From Paenibacillus macerans (GTDB lineage: Bacteria > Bacillota > Bacilli > Paenibacillales > Paenibacillaceae), in the NCBI RefSeq assembly GCF_023715465.1, contig NZ_JAMBOE010000016.1:1-64000 (forward strand): 64,000 nt of DNA, written 5' to 3'. Positions 1-7,709 of this stretch are shown piece after piece (the first letter of the stretch is position 1; each line of letters opens with the position of its first letter). The notes below the pieces were generated by a model. The model saw only the letters and a program-made list of their open reading frames with translations. It did no database searches and was not told the origin of the DNA. A program made the translations under genes and the position numbers.

Positions 1-123
1 CCCCCCTCAAGATGAGATTTCCCAATTAGTAAGACCCCTTGAAGACGACGAGGTTGATAGGCCTGAGGTGGAAGTGCAGCAATGCATGGAGCTGACAGGT
101 ACTAATCGGTCGAGGGCTTATCC
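1..123 (+). rRNA. 23S ribosomal RNA, 3' end (partial)
   Basis: The window opens inside the 3' domain of 23S rRNA. The conserved end is visible as GGTACTAATCGGTCGAGG followed by the terminal helix strand at about 110-123. The 5' part lies outside the window. The exact 3' end is placed by similarity to Bacillus 23S and could be off by a few bases. The 137-bp spacer to the 5S gene (124-260) holds no gene. Confidence 0.93.
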
Positions 124-260
124 ACAAGATACCCCAAAAAGTGACGTGAGGCTTCGAAGGTAATTCCGATTACTTTTCGGGGACCCCGGAACCAAGTAGG
201 GGAACTAAAACAGCAAATTCGTTTCGTATCCAGTTTTCAAGGATTAACACCTTGAAACGT

Positions 261-377
261 TTGGTGGCGATGGCGGAGGGGTTCCACGCGTACCCATCCC
301 GAACACGACCGTTAAGCCCTCCAGCGCCGATGGTACTTGGACCGAAGGGTCCTGGGAGAGTAGGACGCCGCCAAGCA
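261..377 (+). rRNA. rrf: 5S ribosomal RNA
   Basis: About 117 nt with typical Firmicute 5S landmarks. The ends are complementary (TTGGTGGCGA near the 5' end, CGCCGCCAA at the 3' end). The loop A to helix III region CCCATCCCGAACACGACCG is present, as is the GGGAGAGTAGGACG segment. It lies between 23S and the tRNA cluster in the usual 23S-5S-tRNA order, and the first tRNA follows 4 nt later. Ends are accurate to a base or two. Confidence 0.94.
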
Positions 378-381
378 ATGT

Positions 382-457
382 TCCCTGATAGCTCAGTTGG
401 TAGAGCACTCGACTGTTAATCGAGTTGTCACAGGTTCGAGTCCTGTTCGGGGAGCCA
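382..457 (+). tRNA. tRNA-Asn (GTT)
   Basis: Full cloverleaf. The acceptor stem is TCCCTGA paired with TCGGGGA, the anticodon GTT sits in the loop CTGTTAA, the T-arm carries GGTTCGAGTCC, and CCA is encoded. First gene of an 11-gene cluster directly downstream of 5S rRNA. Confidence 0.95.
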
Positions 458-460
458 TTT

Positions 461-533
461 GCTCTCATAGCTCAGTAGGTAGAGTGCATCCATGGTAAGG
501 ATGAGGTCACCGGTTCGATCCCGGTTGAGAGCT
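461..533 (+). tRNA. tRNA-Thr (GGT), no encoded CCA
   Basis: Acceptor GCTCTCA pairs with TGAGAGC. The anticodon stem CATCC/GGATG holds the loop ATGGTAA, giving anticodon GGT. Unlike its ten neighbours the gene does not encode CCA; the discriminator T is followed by TTTTACA. The CCA end must be added by a nucleotidyltransferase. Confidence 0.93.
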
Positions 534-543
534 TTTTACATAA

Positions 544-618
544 GGCCCGTTGGTCAAGGGGTTAAGACACCTCCCTTTCACGGAGGTAACAGGGGTTCGA
601 ATCCCCTACGGGTCACCA
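544..618 (+). tRNA. tRNA-Glu (TTC)
   Basis: Cloverleaf with acceptor GGCCCGT, anticodon stem CCTCC/GGAGG, loop with anticodon TTC, T-arm GGGGTTCGAATCCCC and encoded CCA. Confidence 0.95.
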
Positions 619-625
619 TACATAC

Positions 626-701
626 GGAGGCTTAGCTCAGCTGGGAGAGCATCTGCCTTACAAGCAGAGGGTCGGGGGTTCGATCCCCTCAGCCTCCACC
701 A
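626..701 (+). tRNA. tRNA-Val (TAC)
   Basis: Acceptor GGAGGCT/AGCCTCC, anticodon stem TCTGC/GCAGA with loop CTTACAA (anticodon TAC), T-arm GGGGGTTCGATCCCC, encoded CCA. Confidence 0.95.
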
Positions 702-708
702 TTGATAA

Positions 709-783
709 TGGGGATTAGCCAAGCGGTAAGGCAACGGACTTTGACTCCGTCATCCATAGGTTCGAATCCTATATCCCCAGCCA
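709..783 (+). tRNA. tRNA-Gln (TTG)
   Basis: Acceptor TGGGGAT/ATCCCCA, anticodon stem with ACGGA and TCCGT, anticodon TTG, T-arm TAGGTTCGAATCCTA, encoded CCA. Confidence 0.95.
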
Positions 784-794
784 TTTTTGATCTT

Positions 795-870
795 GAGCCA
801 TTAGCTCAGTTGGTAGAGCACCTGACTTTTAATCAGGGTGTCGAAGGTTCGAGTCCTTCATGGCTCACCA
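795..870 (+). tRNA. tRNA-Lys (TTT)
   Basis: Acceptor GAGCCAT/ATGGCTC, anticodon stem CCTGA/TCAGG with anticodon TTT, T-arm AAGGTTCGAGTCCTT, encoded CCA. Confidence 0.95.
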
Positions 871-905
871 GTTTTCCTTAATAAATGAGGAAAATGTTTG
901 AAATT

Positions 906-989
906 GCGCGTGTGGCGGAATTGGCAGACGCACTAGACTTAGGATCTAGCGTCTTTGACGTGGGGGTTCAAGTCCCTCCACGCGCACCA
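906..989 (+). tRNA. tRNA-Leu (TAG)
   Basis: Class II tRNA with an extended variable arm (GCGTCTTTGACGT). Acceptor GCGCGTG pairs with CACGCGC. Anticodon stem CTAGA/TCTAG holds loop CTTAGGA, anticodon TAG. CCA is encoded. Confidence 0.95.
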
Positions 990-995
990 AATTAT

Positions 996-1070
996 GCGGA
1001 CGTGGCTCAGCGGTAGAGCATCGCCTTGCCAAGGCGAGGGTCGCGGGTTCGATTCCCGTCGTCCGCTCCA
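996..1070 (+). tRNA. tRNA-Gly (GCC)
   Basis: Acceptor GCGGACG/CGTCCGC, anticodon stem TCGCC/GGCGA, anticodon GCC, T-arm GCGGGTTCGATTCCCGT, encoded CCA. Confidence 0.95.
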
Positions 1071-1076
1071 TAATTT

Positions 1077-1153
1077 GCGCCCTTAGCTCAGCTGGATAGA
1101 GCGTTAGACTACGAATCTAAAGGTCAGGAGTTCGAATCTCTTAGGGCGCGCCA
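1077..1153 (+). tRNA. tRNA-Arg (ACG)
   Basis: Acceptor GCGCCCT/AGGGCGC, anticodon stem TTAGA/TCTAA with anticodon ACG (read as ICG after deamination), T-arm AGGAGTTCGAATCTCTT, encoded CCA. Confidence 0.95.
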
Positions 1154-1197
1154 TTTTAATAAAATAAATGTTTGGCATAAAGATTGGCCAAAAATCT

Positions 1198-1274
1198 CGG
1201 GACGTAGCTCAGCTTGGTAGAGCACCTGGTTTGGGACCAGGGGGTCGCATGTTCGAATCGTGTCGTCCCGACCA
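1198..1274 (+). tRNA. tRNA-Pro (TGG)
   Basis: Acceptor CGGGACG/CGTCCCG, anticodon stem CCTGG/CCAGG with anticodon TGG, T-arm GCATGTTCGAATCGTGT, encoded CCA. Confidence 0.95.
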
Positions 1275-1293
1275 TTAATGTATTAGGTATTAT

Positions 1294-1367
1294 GCGGGTG
1301 TAGTTCAATGGTAGAACTCCAGCCTTCCAAGCTGGTAGCGTGGGTTCGATTCCCATCACCCGCTCCA
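1294..1367 (+). tRNA. tRNA-Gly (TCC)
   Basis: Acceptor GCGGGTG/CACCCGC, anticodon stem CCAGC/GCTGG, anticodon TCC, T-arm GTGGGTTCGATTCCCAT, encoded CCA. Last gene of the cluster; a terminator follows 12 bp later. Confidence 0.95.
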
Positions 1368-1378
1368 TATATAACAGC

Positions 1379-1406
1379 AACATCATCGGAAGATGATGTT
1401 TTTTGT
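1379..1406 (+). terminator. Terminator of the rRNA-tRNA operon
   Basis: Hairpin AACATCATC-GGAA-GATGATGTT followed directly by a T run. A short, stable stem with a tetraloop just after the last tRNA gene is the expected end of the rrn-tRNA transcript. Confidence 0.85.
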
Positions 1407-1575
1407 TATAGATATCAGAAATTTATAATTTTGAAAATTAAAGTTATGATAACTGGACTCAAAACCGGAAACGGTACCCGACCCGTTGATGAGGCGGCAG
1501 GTTATTATCTTACGGAGTTGCATGATCGGGAAAATGCTGCTCCTCAAACGAGTTATCATTCTGCGAGTTACCCTT

Positions 1576-1760
1576 CTAACGGTTGCCACTACCGCTATTT
1601 GTTCCGGAAACGTTGATTTGAAATTGCAACGGTTGCCATGGTGCTTATTTTACTAAAACCCAGCCCATTTTGCTTAGATTCAGGTAAATAACGCCGCTCA
1701 CAACCCTTAGAATTTAGAAAAGGTCCTTTTTCGTAAAATAGCCGCTGCTACAACCGTTAG
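1576..1760. repeat. Intergenic four-unit element, family A copy 1
   Basis: A 185-bp element built from four 25-bp units starting at 1576, 1626, 1686 and 1736 (offsets 0/50/110/160). The first two read CTAACGGTTG..., or a close variant, and end in a ...TATTT-type tail. The last two are their inverse, beginning AAATA and ending ...CAACCGTTAG. Read on the minus strand it aligns along nearly its whole length with the element at 43297-43481, spacers included. It lies in a gene-free stretch between the tRNA terminator and ppc and contains no open frame of interest. Confidence 0.85.
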
Positions 1761-2290
1761 ATCTCCGGGGAACGATAATTTCGCTTCGAAACCTGAGCGT
1801 TTGCAGAAATCCGGAAGGGATCAGGGATACAAATCGTACAACGTCGAACTGTTGGTTTCAAACGAATGGTTTGGGCACCAGACCCAGTAGTCAAGTGCGA
1901 ATTTCTAGGTTGAGCCGATAACTGTAGCTTATTGAGTAAAAAAATTTATTTATATTCTTGTGTTTTATTGCTTTACCGTGTTAAGGTTGGTAGTGGTTGT
2001 TTATGCGGGAGGCCGTTTACAAACCTCTCTGTTCTCTGACAGCGAATGGAAAGTTCTACCACCAGGGGCTTGCGTTGTAATCGGCATGTTGGCTCTATCA
2101 TGCATAAATATAAAATGATTAATTTTTCATTTTGAACATGATTTCTTTTGATTTCAATGATGTGCTTAATAGTGTGACCACGTCGTTTTATTAGCTATCC
2201 TGAATATTTACTCATTGTTAAGTTTTGAATCTAACCGTCTTACCGCGAAATCTAACAAATTAGGTGAAGATTTTCGGGGGAGATTATTGT
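1761..2290. other. AT-rich gene-free stretch upstream of ppc
   Basis: No convincing gene, RNA or terminator is visible. The segment about 2095-2240 is markedly AT-rich and may hold the ppc promoter, but I cannot assign a clear -35/-10 pair. Confidence 0.4.
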
Positions 2291-2311
2291 ATGATGTTAA
2301 GAAAGCTTTAG
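2291..2311 (+). CDS. Possible six-residue leader peptide ahead of ppc
   Basis: ATG ATG TTA AGA AAG CTT TAG encodes MMLRKL and is preceded at 9 bp by a strong ribosome binding site (GGGGGA, 2276-2281). It ends 33 bp before the preferred ppc start. An upstream mini-frame with its own good Shine-Dalgarno could couple or tune ppc translation. Size alone makes this speculative. Confidence 0.3.
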   Translation: MMLRKL

Positions 2312-2344
2312 AAAGACGGAATAGGGATGAAATGGGGGAAAAAC

Positions 2345-5140
2345 ATGACTGAACTAACGGTAACCGCAGGCACGAGCAACTCAAACAACCTGCTCCGGCG
2401 CGACATTCGTTTTTTGGGCAATATTCTAGGAGAGGTCCTTGTACATCAAGGCGGTAATGAGCTCTTGGATATTGTCGAGAAGATTCGTGAAGCCAGTAAA
2501 TCGCTGCGGGCTGTATTTTTACCCGAATTGCATGATGAGTTTAAAGAAATGATCAATTCTCTTGAACCCGGAATTCGTCACCAAGTTATCCGTGCTTTTG
2601 CCATTTACTTTCAACTCGTCAATATTGCCGAGCAGAATAACCGGATTCGCCGCAAACGGGATTACGAGCGCTCGGCTGGAGAAGCCGTTCAATCGGGAAC
2701 GATCGAGGCCGCCATTAAAAATCTGAAGGAACAAGGCTTCACTTATGTCGAAGCTAAGGAAATCATGGAGGGCATGTCCCTGGAGCTCGTGATGACGGCA
2801 CACCCCACTGAGGCGATGCGCCGGGCGATCTTGGATATCCACAAACGGATTGCCGATGATGTCATGCAGCTCGATAATCCAACCCTTACGTTCCGTGAGC
2901 GCGAACAGCTTAGAGAAAAGCTTTTAAACGAAGTGATCACGCTTTGGCAAACCGATGAGCTGCGCGATCGCAAGCCCACGGTGCTCGATGAGGTCAGAAA
3001 CGGGATGTATTATTTTCATGAGACACTGTTTCATGTGCTTCCCGAAGTATATCAGGAACTGGAACGTTGCCTGACCAAATATTATCCGGAGCATTATTGG
3101 CATGTGCCCGCATACTTGCGTTTCGGTTCCTGGATCGGCGGCGACCGGGACGGCAATCCGTCCGTTACCGCGGACGTGACCTGGCAAACGCTGCGGATGC
3201 AGCGGAAGCTGGCGGTACGCGAGTATCAGCATATTTTGAGCGATTTGTTCAAACATCTAAGCTTCTGCACCACAATCGTCGATGTAACCGACGAACTGAT
3301 GGCCTCCATTCAACGCGACCGGCTTCAGGTAACGCTGCAAAAAACGCAGCAGTGGAACAACGAGATGGAGCCTTACCGCATTAAACTGACTTACATGGTG
3401 GAGAAACTGCACAATCTGCTGGATGATACGAAAAAGGACACTCCGGAGCGCTACGCCAACGTAAGCGCGTTTATCGAGGACCTGAAAATCATCGACCGCA
3501 GCTTGCGCCACCATTATGCGGACTATGTAGCAGATACGCATCTTAAGAAGCTGATTCGCCAGGTGGAGCTGTTCGGCTTCCATACGGCGACCCTGGACAT
3601 CCGCCAGCACAGCAAAGAGCATGAGAACGCCATGACGGAAATTTTGGCGAACATGAACATCGTGTCGAACTATTCCGAGCTGGAGGAAGAAGAGAAGGTC
3701 AAGCTGTTAGAGAAAATCCTGAATGATCCTCGTCCATTGACATCGCCTTATCAGGATTACAGTGAAAGTACCAAAGAATGCTTGGAAGTATACCGTACGG
3801 TACACCGGGCGCAGCAAGAGTACGGAAAGCAGTGTATCACCAGCTACTTGATCAGTATGACGGAAGCGGCCAGCGATATTCTTGAAGTCATGGTTTTTGC
3901 CAAAGAAGTCGGATTGTTCTACAAGGAAGCGGACGGCAGTGTAACCTGCACGTTGCAATCCGTGCCGCTGTTTGAGACGATCGATGACCTTCACGCGGCT
4001 CCGGGTATCATGAACCGGCTGTTCAGTATGCCGATCTATCGGCAATCGGTGGCGGCGATGAACGATCTGCAGGAAATTATGCTGGGATACTCCGACAGCA
4101 ACAAGGACGGCGGCGTGGTTACGGCTAACTGGGAGCTGCGCGTGGCGATGAAGCAAATTACGGCGACCGCCAACCAATACGGCGTTAAGCTGAAGTTTTT
4201 CCACGGCCGTGGAGGCGCGCTTGGCCGTGGGGGCATGCCGCTGAACCGCAGCATTCTGGTGCAGCCGCCGGAAACGATCGGAGGAGGCATCAAGATCACC
4301 GAACAAGGCGAGGTGCTCTCGTCGCGTTATTCTTTGCGGGGTATCGCCTATCGCAGTCTGGAGCAGGCGACCTCCGCATTGATCGAAGCCAACAAGCTTG
4401 CCAAGCTTCGTCAGAAGTGCAACCCCGAGGAAGAACGTTGGGAAGATATCATGGTCGGCATTTCGGAGACTTCGCTGAGCAAATATCAGGATCTTGTGTT
4501 CCGCGAACCGGATTTCTTGAAGTTTTTCCGGGAGTCTACCCCGCTTGTCGAAGTCGGCGAATTGAATATCGGCTCACGCCCGTCCAAACGCAAAAACAGC
4601 GACCGGTTTGAGGATCTCCGGGCGATTCCTTGGGTATTCGCCTGGACGCAGAGCCGTTACCTGTTCCCGGCCTGGTATGCCGCCGGCACCGGACTGATGA
4701 ATTTCTATCAGAACAAAGAAGAGAACCTGAAAGTGCTGCAGGAGATGTACCAACATTTCTCGTTTTTCCGCTCCGTGATCGATACACTGCAATTTGCTTT
4801 GATTAAGGCGGATTTGGTGATCGCGCAGGAATACGCCGACATGTGTTCCGATTCGGAAGCGAAGGAACGGATCTTCGGTCAAATTGAAGAAGAGTTTCGT
4901 CTGACGCGGGAAATGGTCCTGAAGATCGCAGGCATCTCGGAAATTCTGGACAATGTTCCAGGGCTTCAGGAATCGATTCGTCTGCGGAATCCTTATGTCG
5001 ATCCGCTGAGCTATTTACAGGTTCAAATGCTGGCCGAGCTGCGCTCGGTTCGCGAGCAGGGCGAGGATGACGCGCACCTGCTGCGTGAAGTGCTGCTTAC
5101 CATTAACGGCATTGCCGCAGGGCTCCGGAATACGGGCTGA
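2345..5140 (+). CDS. ppc: Phosphoenolpyruvate carboxylase
   Basis: Converts phosphoenolpyruvate and bicarbonate to oxaloacetate and phosphate, the main cytosolic anaplerotic step. The 931-residue length fits bacterial PEPC (about 880-940). Visible family motifs are VMTAHPTEAMRR with the catalytic His near residue 153, GSWIGGDRDGNP near 265, GYSDSNKDGG near 580, the glycine-rich FHGRGGALGRGG loop near 620, and the C-terminal RNTG. ATG 2345 is preferred because GGGGG lies 7 bp upstream; an in-frame ATG at 2327 has its purine run directly against the codon. It is a single-gene unit followed by a terminator. Confidence 0.96.
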   Translation: MTELTVTAGTSNSNNLLRRDIRFLGNILGEVLVHQGGNELLDIVEKIREASKSLRAVFLPELHDEFKEMINSLEPGIRHQVIRAFAIYFQLVNIAEQNNRIRRKRDYERSAGEAVQSGTIEAAIKNLKEQGFTYVEAKEIMEGMSLELVMTAHPTEAMRRAILDIHKRIADDVMQLDNPTLTFREREQLREKLLNEVITLWQTDELRDRKPTVLDEVRNGMYYFHETLFHVLPEVYQELERCLTKYYPEHYWHVPAYLRFGSWIGGDRDGNPSVTADVTWQTLRMQRKLAVREYQHILSDLFKHLSFCTTIVDVTDELMASIQRDRLQVTLQKTQQWNNEMEPYRIKLTYMVEKLHNLLDDTKKDTPERYANVSAFIEDLKIIDRSLRHHYADYVADTHLKKLIRQVELFGFHTATLDIRQHSKEHENAMTEILANMNIVSNYSELEEEEKVKLLEKILNDPRPLTSPYQDYSESTKECLEVYRTVHRAQQEYGKQCITSYLISMTEAASDILEVMVFAKEVGLFYKEADGSVTCTLQSVPLFETIDDLHAAPGIMNRLFSMPIYRQSVAAMNDLQEIMLGYSDSNKDGGVVTANWELRVAMKQITATANQYGVKLKFFHGRGGALGRGGMPLNRSILVQPPETIGGGIKITEQGEVLSSRYSLRGIAYRSLEQATSALIEANKLAKLRQKCNPEEERWEDIMVGISETSLSKYQDLVFREPDFLKFFRESTPLVEVGELNIGSRPSKRKNSDRFEDLRAIPWVFAWTQSRYLFPAWYAAGTGLMNFYQNKEENLKVLQEMYQHFSFFRSVIDTLQFALIKADLVIAQEYADMCSDSEAKERIFGQIEEEFRLTREMVLKIAGISEILDNVPGLQESIRLRNPYVDPLSYLQVQMLAELRSVREQGEDDAHLLREVLLTINGIAAGLRNTG

Positions 5141-5170
5141 TACGAGCTTAAACGCTGCATTTCATCATAT

Positions 5171-5202
5171 GCCGGTCCTTTGGCAAAGGGGCCGGCTTTT
5201 TA
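5171..5202 (+). terminator. ppc terminator
   Basis: GCCGG-T-CC pairs with GG-G-CCGGC around a TTTGGCAAA loop, followed by TTTTTAT. It lies 30 bp after the ppc stop codon. Confidence 0.85.
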
Positions 5203-5301
5203 TGCAGGTTCTATTGCATTTTGCAGACAGTTGCATTAACATTTGAATGAAGTACAGGGAATTGATGAAGAAGCCCTTCCATGGATCTGGGGGAAAATAC
5301 G

Positions 5302-5874
5302 GTGGTAGATCATTACGACGCAAGGCTAGTGAGGCTGGCCCGAAAAGGGGATCAGGGAGCCTTTGCCGAACTCGTTGATTTATATAAGGATAAGCTGTTT
5401 CATCTGGGCTACCGGATGTTGTCGAACCGGCACGAAGCGGAGGATGTCGTGCAGGAGACGTTTTTAAGGGTGTATAAAAACTGGAGCCGCTACGATGATA
5501 AACAGAAATTTTCGACATGGATATACCGCATTGCGACAAACCTTTGCATCGACCGGTTGCGCAAGCGGAAACCGAATTATTATCTTGATGCCGAGATGAA
5601 CGACCAGGAAGGCATGGACGGCTATACGCTAATTCCTGGTGACGATAAAACGCCGGAAACGGAATATCTGCTTTCGGAAACGCAGCAGACGATTCATCAA
5701 GCCATTGCAGGCTTGCCGGCGAAATATAAGTCCGTCATTGTTTTAAGATACCTGCAGGAAATGTCGCTCCAGGAAATCAGCGATGTGTTGGACATGCCGG
5801 TAACGACGGTGAAGACACGGGTTCACCGGGGACGTGAGTTTCTGCGAAAAAAGCTGGAGCATAAGGTGCTTTGA
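5302..5874 (+). CDS. sigW: ECF RNA polymerase sigma factor SigW
   Basis: Extracytoplasmic-function sigma factor that directs RNA polymerase to cell-envelope stress genes. Region 2 shows the typical YRMLSNRHEAEDVVQETFLR and FSTWIYRIATNLCIDRLR blocks. Region 4 near the C-terminus has the helix-turn-helix SLQEISDVLDMPVTTVKTRV followed by HRGREFLRKKL. The sequence after KRKPNYYLDAE resembles Bacillus SigW closely. GTG 5302 is preferred (GGGGG 8 bp upstream); the in-frame ATG at 5281 lacks a good ribosome binding site. The anti-sigma gene rsiW follows, with a sigmaW-like promoter in the gap. The 190-residue length is normal. Confidence 0.93.
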   Translation: MVDHYDARLVRLARKGDQGAFAELVDLYKDKLFHLGYRMLSNRHEAEDVVQETFLRVYKNWSRYDDKQKFSTWIYRIATNLCIDRLRKRKPNYYLDAEMNDQEGMDGYTLIPGDDKTPETEYLLSETQQTIHQAIAGLPAKYKSVIVLRYLQEMSLQEISDVLDMPVTTVKTRVHRGREFLRKKLEHKVL

Positions 5875-5903
5875 AATCGCGGTTAAGCTTGCCGATTTTT
5901 TTG

Positions 5904-5929
5904 TGAAACGAAATTGTTTGTGATGCGTA
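5904..5929 (+). promoter_or_regulatory. SigW-type ECF promoter between sigW and rsiW
   Basis: TGAAAC at 5904-5909 and CGTA at 5926-5929 are separated by exactly 16 bp. This matches the ECF sigmaW consensus (TGAAAC, 16 bp, CGTA) perfectly. It lies 30 bp after the sigW stop and about 75 bp before rsiW, so it would drive the anti-sigma factor rather than sigW itself. Confidence 0.8.
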
Positions 5930-6006
5930 ATGTAATGATAGGACGACTAGGTTCCGGGGATCCGCCGGGATATCCGCATAGATTGATACTGAAAGGATTG
6001 GCTGAT

Positions 6007-6624
6007 ATGGAATGCAAGCAAGCCTCCTCATTAATGCATGATTATTTGGACGGCGAATTGAGCCGCGACGAAGCCGTAATGTTGAAGCAGCATATGCAAA
6101 GCTGTTCGGCTTGCCAGGAGCGGTTCAGAGAACTGGAGCAAACCGAAATGATGTTGTTTGCGACCATCAAGCATACAAATTTTTCGGCTCCCGATGAGTT
6201 GGTTAACCGGATCATCAGCCAGATTCCGAATCAGCCGAAACAGCAGGCCTGGATCATGTGGATCAAGCGGCACCCGGCCTTGACTGCGGCCGCGATGTTT
6301 CTGCTGGTGATGCTGTTCAGCGCTATTTCATTTTGGGATACCGATGACCAACTCGTGGTCAAAGGGTCTAATCTCGATCAGGTAATCATCCATGGCGACA
6401 CGGTGACGGTGCCAAACGACTCAAAAATCGCCGGGAACTTGACGATAGAAAACGGTAAGGCCGAAATCTATGGTGAAGTTCAAGGCAATTTAACGGTTAT
6501 TGACGGTACGTTTTATCAGGCCTCTACCGCCCATATTTCCGGTCAGGTCAAAGAAATCGATCGGGCACTGGATTGGATCTGGTACAGGATCACCAATACG
6601 TTCACGGAAGTCGCCTATAGGTAA
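6007..6624 (+). CDS. rsiW: Anti-sigma-W factor RsiW
   Basis: Single-pass membrane anti-sigma factor that holds SigW inactive until regulated proteolysis. The N-terminal zinc anti-sigma domain shows MECKQASSLMHDYLDGELS and the metal-binding H-x3-C-x2-C (KQHMQSCSACQERF, about residues 29-44). One transmembrane segment (HPALTAAAMFLLVMLFSAISFW) lies near residues 89-110. The extracytoplasmic part contains repeated short strand motifs (GNLTIENGK, GNLTVIDG) like a bactofilin-type beta stack. ATG 6007 is chosen: AAAGGA precedes it and the domain begins there, although the open frame runs upstream. The 205-residue length fits. Confidence 0.9.
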   Translation: MECKQASSLMHDYLDGELSRDEAVMLKQHMQSCSACQERFRELEQTEMMLFATIKHTNFSAPDELVNRIISQIPNQPKQQAWIMWIKRHPALTAAAMFLLVMLFSAISFWDTDDQLVVKGSNLDQVIIHGDTVTVPNDSKIAGNLTIENGKAEIYGEVQGNLTVIDGTFYQASTAHISGQVKEIDRALDWIWYRITNTFTEVAYR

Positions 6625-6647
6625 ACGTTCGGCTGGATGCACATTTG

Positions 6648-6682
6648 GCGCCTCCCCTTCGGGAAAACGGGCGCTTTTTTTA
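6648..6682 (+). terminator. Terminator of sigW-rsiW
   Basis: GGCGCC...GGGCGC hairpin with the inner arm CCCC-TTC-GGG, followed by a run of seven T. Located 23 bp after the rsiW stop. Confidence 0.85.
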
Positions 6683-6878
6683 TTTTTATTTATACAGGAA
6701 AATAATGTAATTGATAACGAAAAGCGCCTATTTTTTCCCGGACGCTTGCATCTCACATGTGATCGTTATAACCTAGTAATTAGGGGAAACTTATAGAGAC
6801 AAGCATCGTGCTGTAAATAATCGTTTCCTTGTCAGCGGGCAAAGGATGCCCGTCAGGAACAGTCCCGGGGGTTGCATC

Positions 6879-7709
6879 ATGAGTTATTTTTCGAATATGA
6901 CATGGCAGGACACCATCAAGGATGTCATCGATATCCTCATCGTTACCTACATCATTTATCAACTGATCCTGCTTGTGCGGGGAACGCGGGCCGTTCAACT
7001 GCTCAAGGGGATTCTCGTTCTGGTGATCATTTGGGCGGTAAGCACGTGGTTTGATTTATATACGCTGAAATGGCTGATGAACCAGATGTTTACGTTTGGC
7101 GTGCTGGCGATCTTCATTATTTTCCAGCCGGAATTAAGACGTGCGCTGGAGCAGCTCGGAAGAGGCAAGCTGTTTGGCCGTAGTTCAGCGGATGAAGAAC
7201 AATTCGGCAAAGAAATCGGCGAGATTATTAAAGCCGTTAATTATTTATCACGTAGAAAAATTGGGGCGTTAATCGTTTTTGAACGCGATACGGGGCTCAA
7301 TGAATATACCGAATCCGGAATTCCGATGCAGTCGCTTATTTCTTCGCAGCTGCTGATCAATATTTTTATCCCGAATACGCCGCTGCATGACGGAGCGGTT
7401 ATTATTCAGGGTCACAAAATCTCGGCCGCGGCTTGCTATTTGCCATTGTCGGAAAATCCGTTCATCAGCAAAGAGCTCGGCACCCGGCACCGTGCGGCGA
7501 TCGGGATCAGCGAGGTTGGCGATGCCGTTTCGATCGTCGTTTCCGAAGAGACCGGTCAAATATCCTTGGCGATCAACGGCCAAGTCGTGCGCGATATTAA
7601 TGAGGAATCGTTGATTTCCAAACTTTATGAAGAGCTTGGGCCGGATTCAAACGTCAAAGAAAAGCGCGGACCTTTCCGTAGAAGGAAGGAGGCCGGCAAA
7701 AATGGATAA
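6879..7709 (+). CDS. cdaA: Diadenylate cyclase CdaA
   Basis: Makes the essential second messenger c-di-AMP from two ATP, at the membrane. Three hydrophobic helices fill the first ~85 residues, then the DAC domain follows. The catalytic DGA motif (HDGAVII, about residue 170) and the RHR motif (GTRHRAAIG, about residue 204) are intact. ATG 6879 is chosen because GGGGG stands 7 bp upstream and the protein then begins MSYFSNMTWQD; the frame extends 11 codons further without a site. It overlaps cdaR by 8 bp and is followed by glmM, the conserved cdaA-cdaR-glmM operon of Firmicutes. Confidence 0.95.
   Translation: MSYFSNMTWQDTIKDVIDILIVTYIIYQLILLVRGTRAVQLLKGILVLVIIWAVSTWFDLYTLKWLMNQMFTFGVLAIFIIFQPELRRALEQLGRGKLFGRSSADEEQFGKEIGEIIKAVNYLSRRKIGALIVFERDTGLNEYTESGIPMQSLISSQLLINIFIPNTPLHDGAVIIQGHKISAAACYLPLSENPFISKELGTRHRAAIGISEVGDAVSIVVSEETGQISLAINGQVVRDINEESLISKLYEELGPDSNVKEKRGPFRRRKEAGKNG

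Noticed and set aside
244..1616. Open frames across the 5S/tRNA cluster (for example 244-468 and 1156-1386 minus, 1308-1616 plus)
   Set aside because: They overlap structural RNA genes and show no protein-like features or ribosome binding sites.
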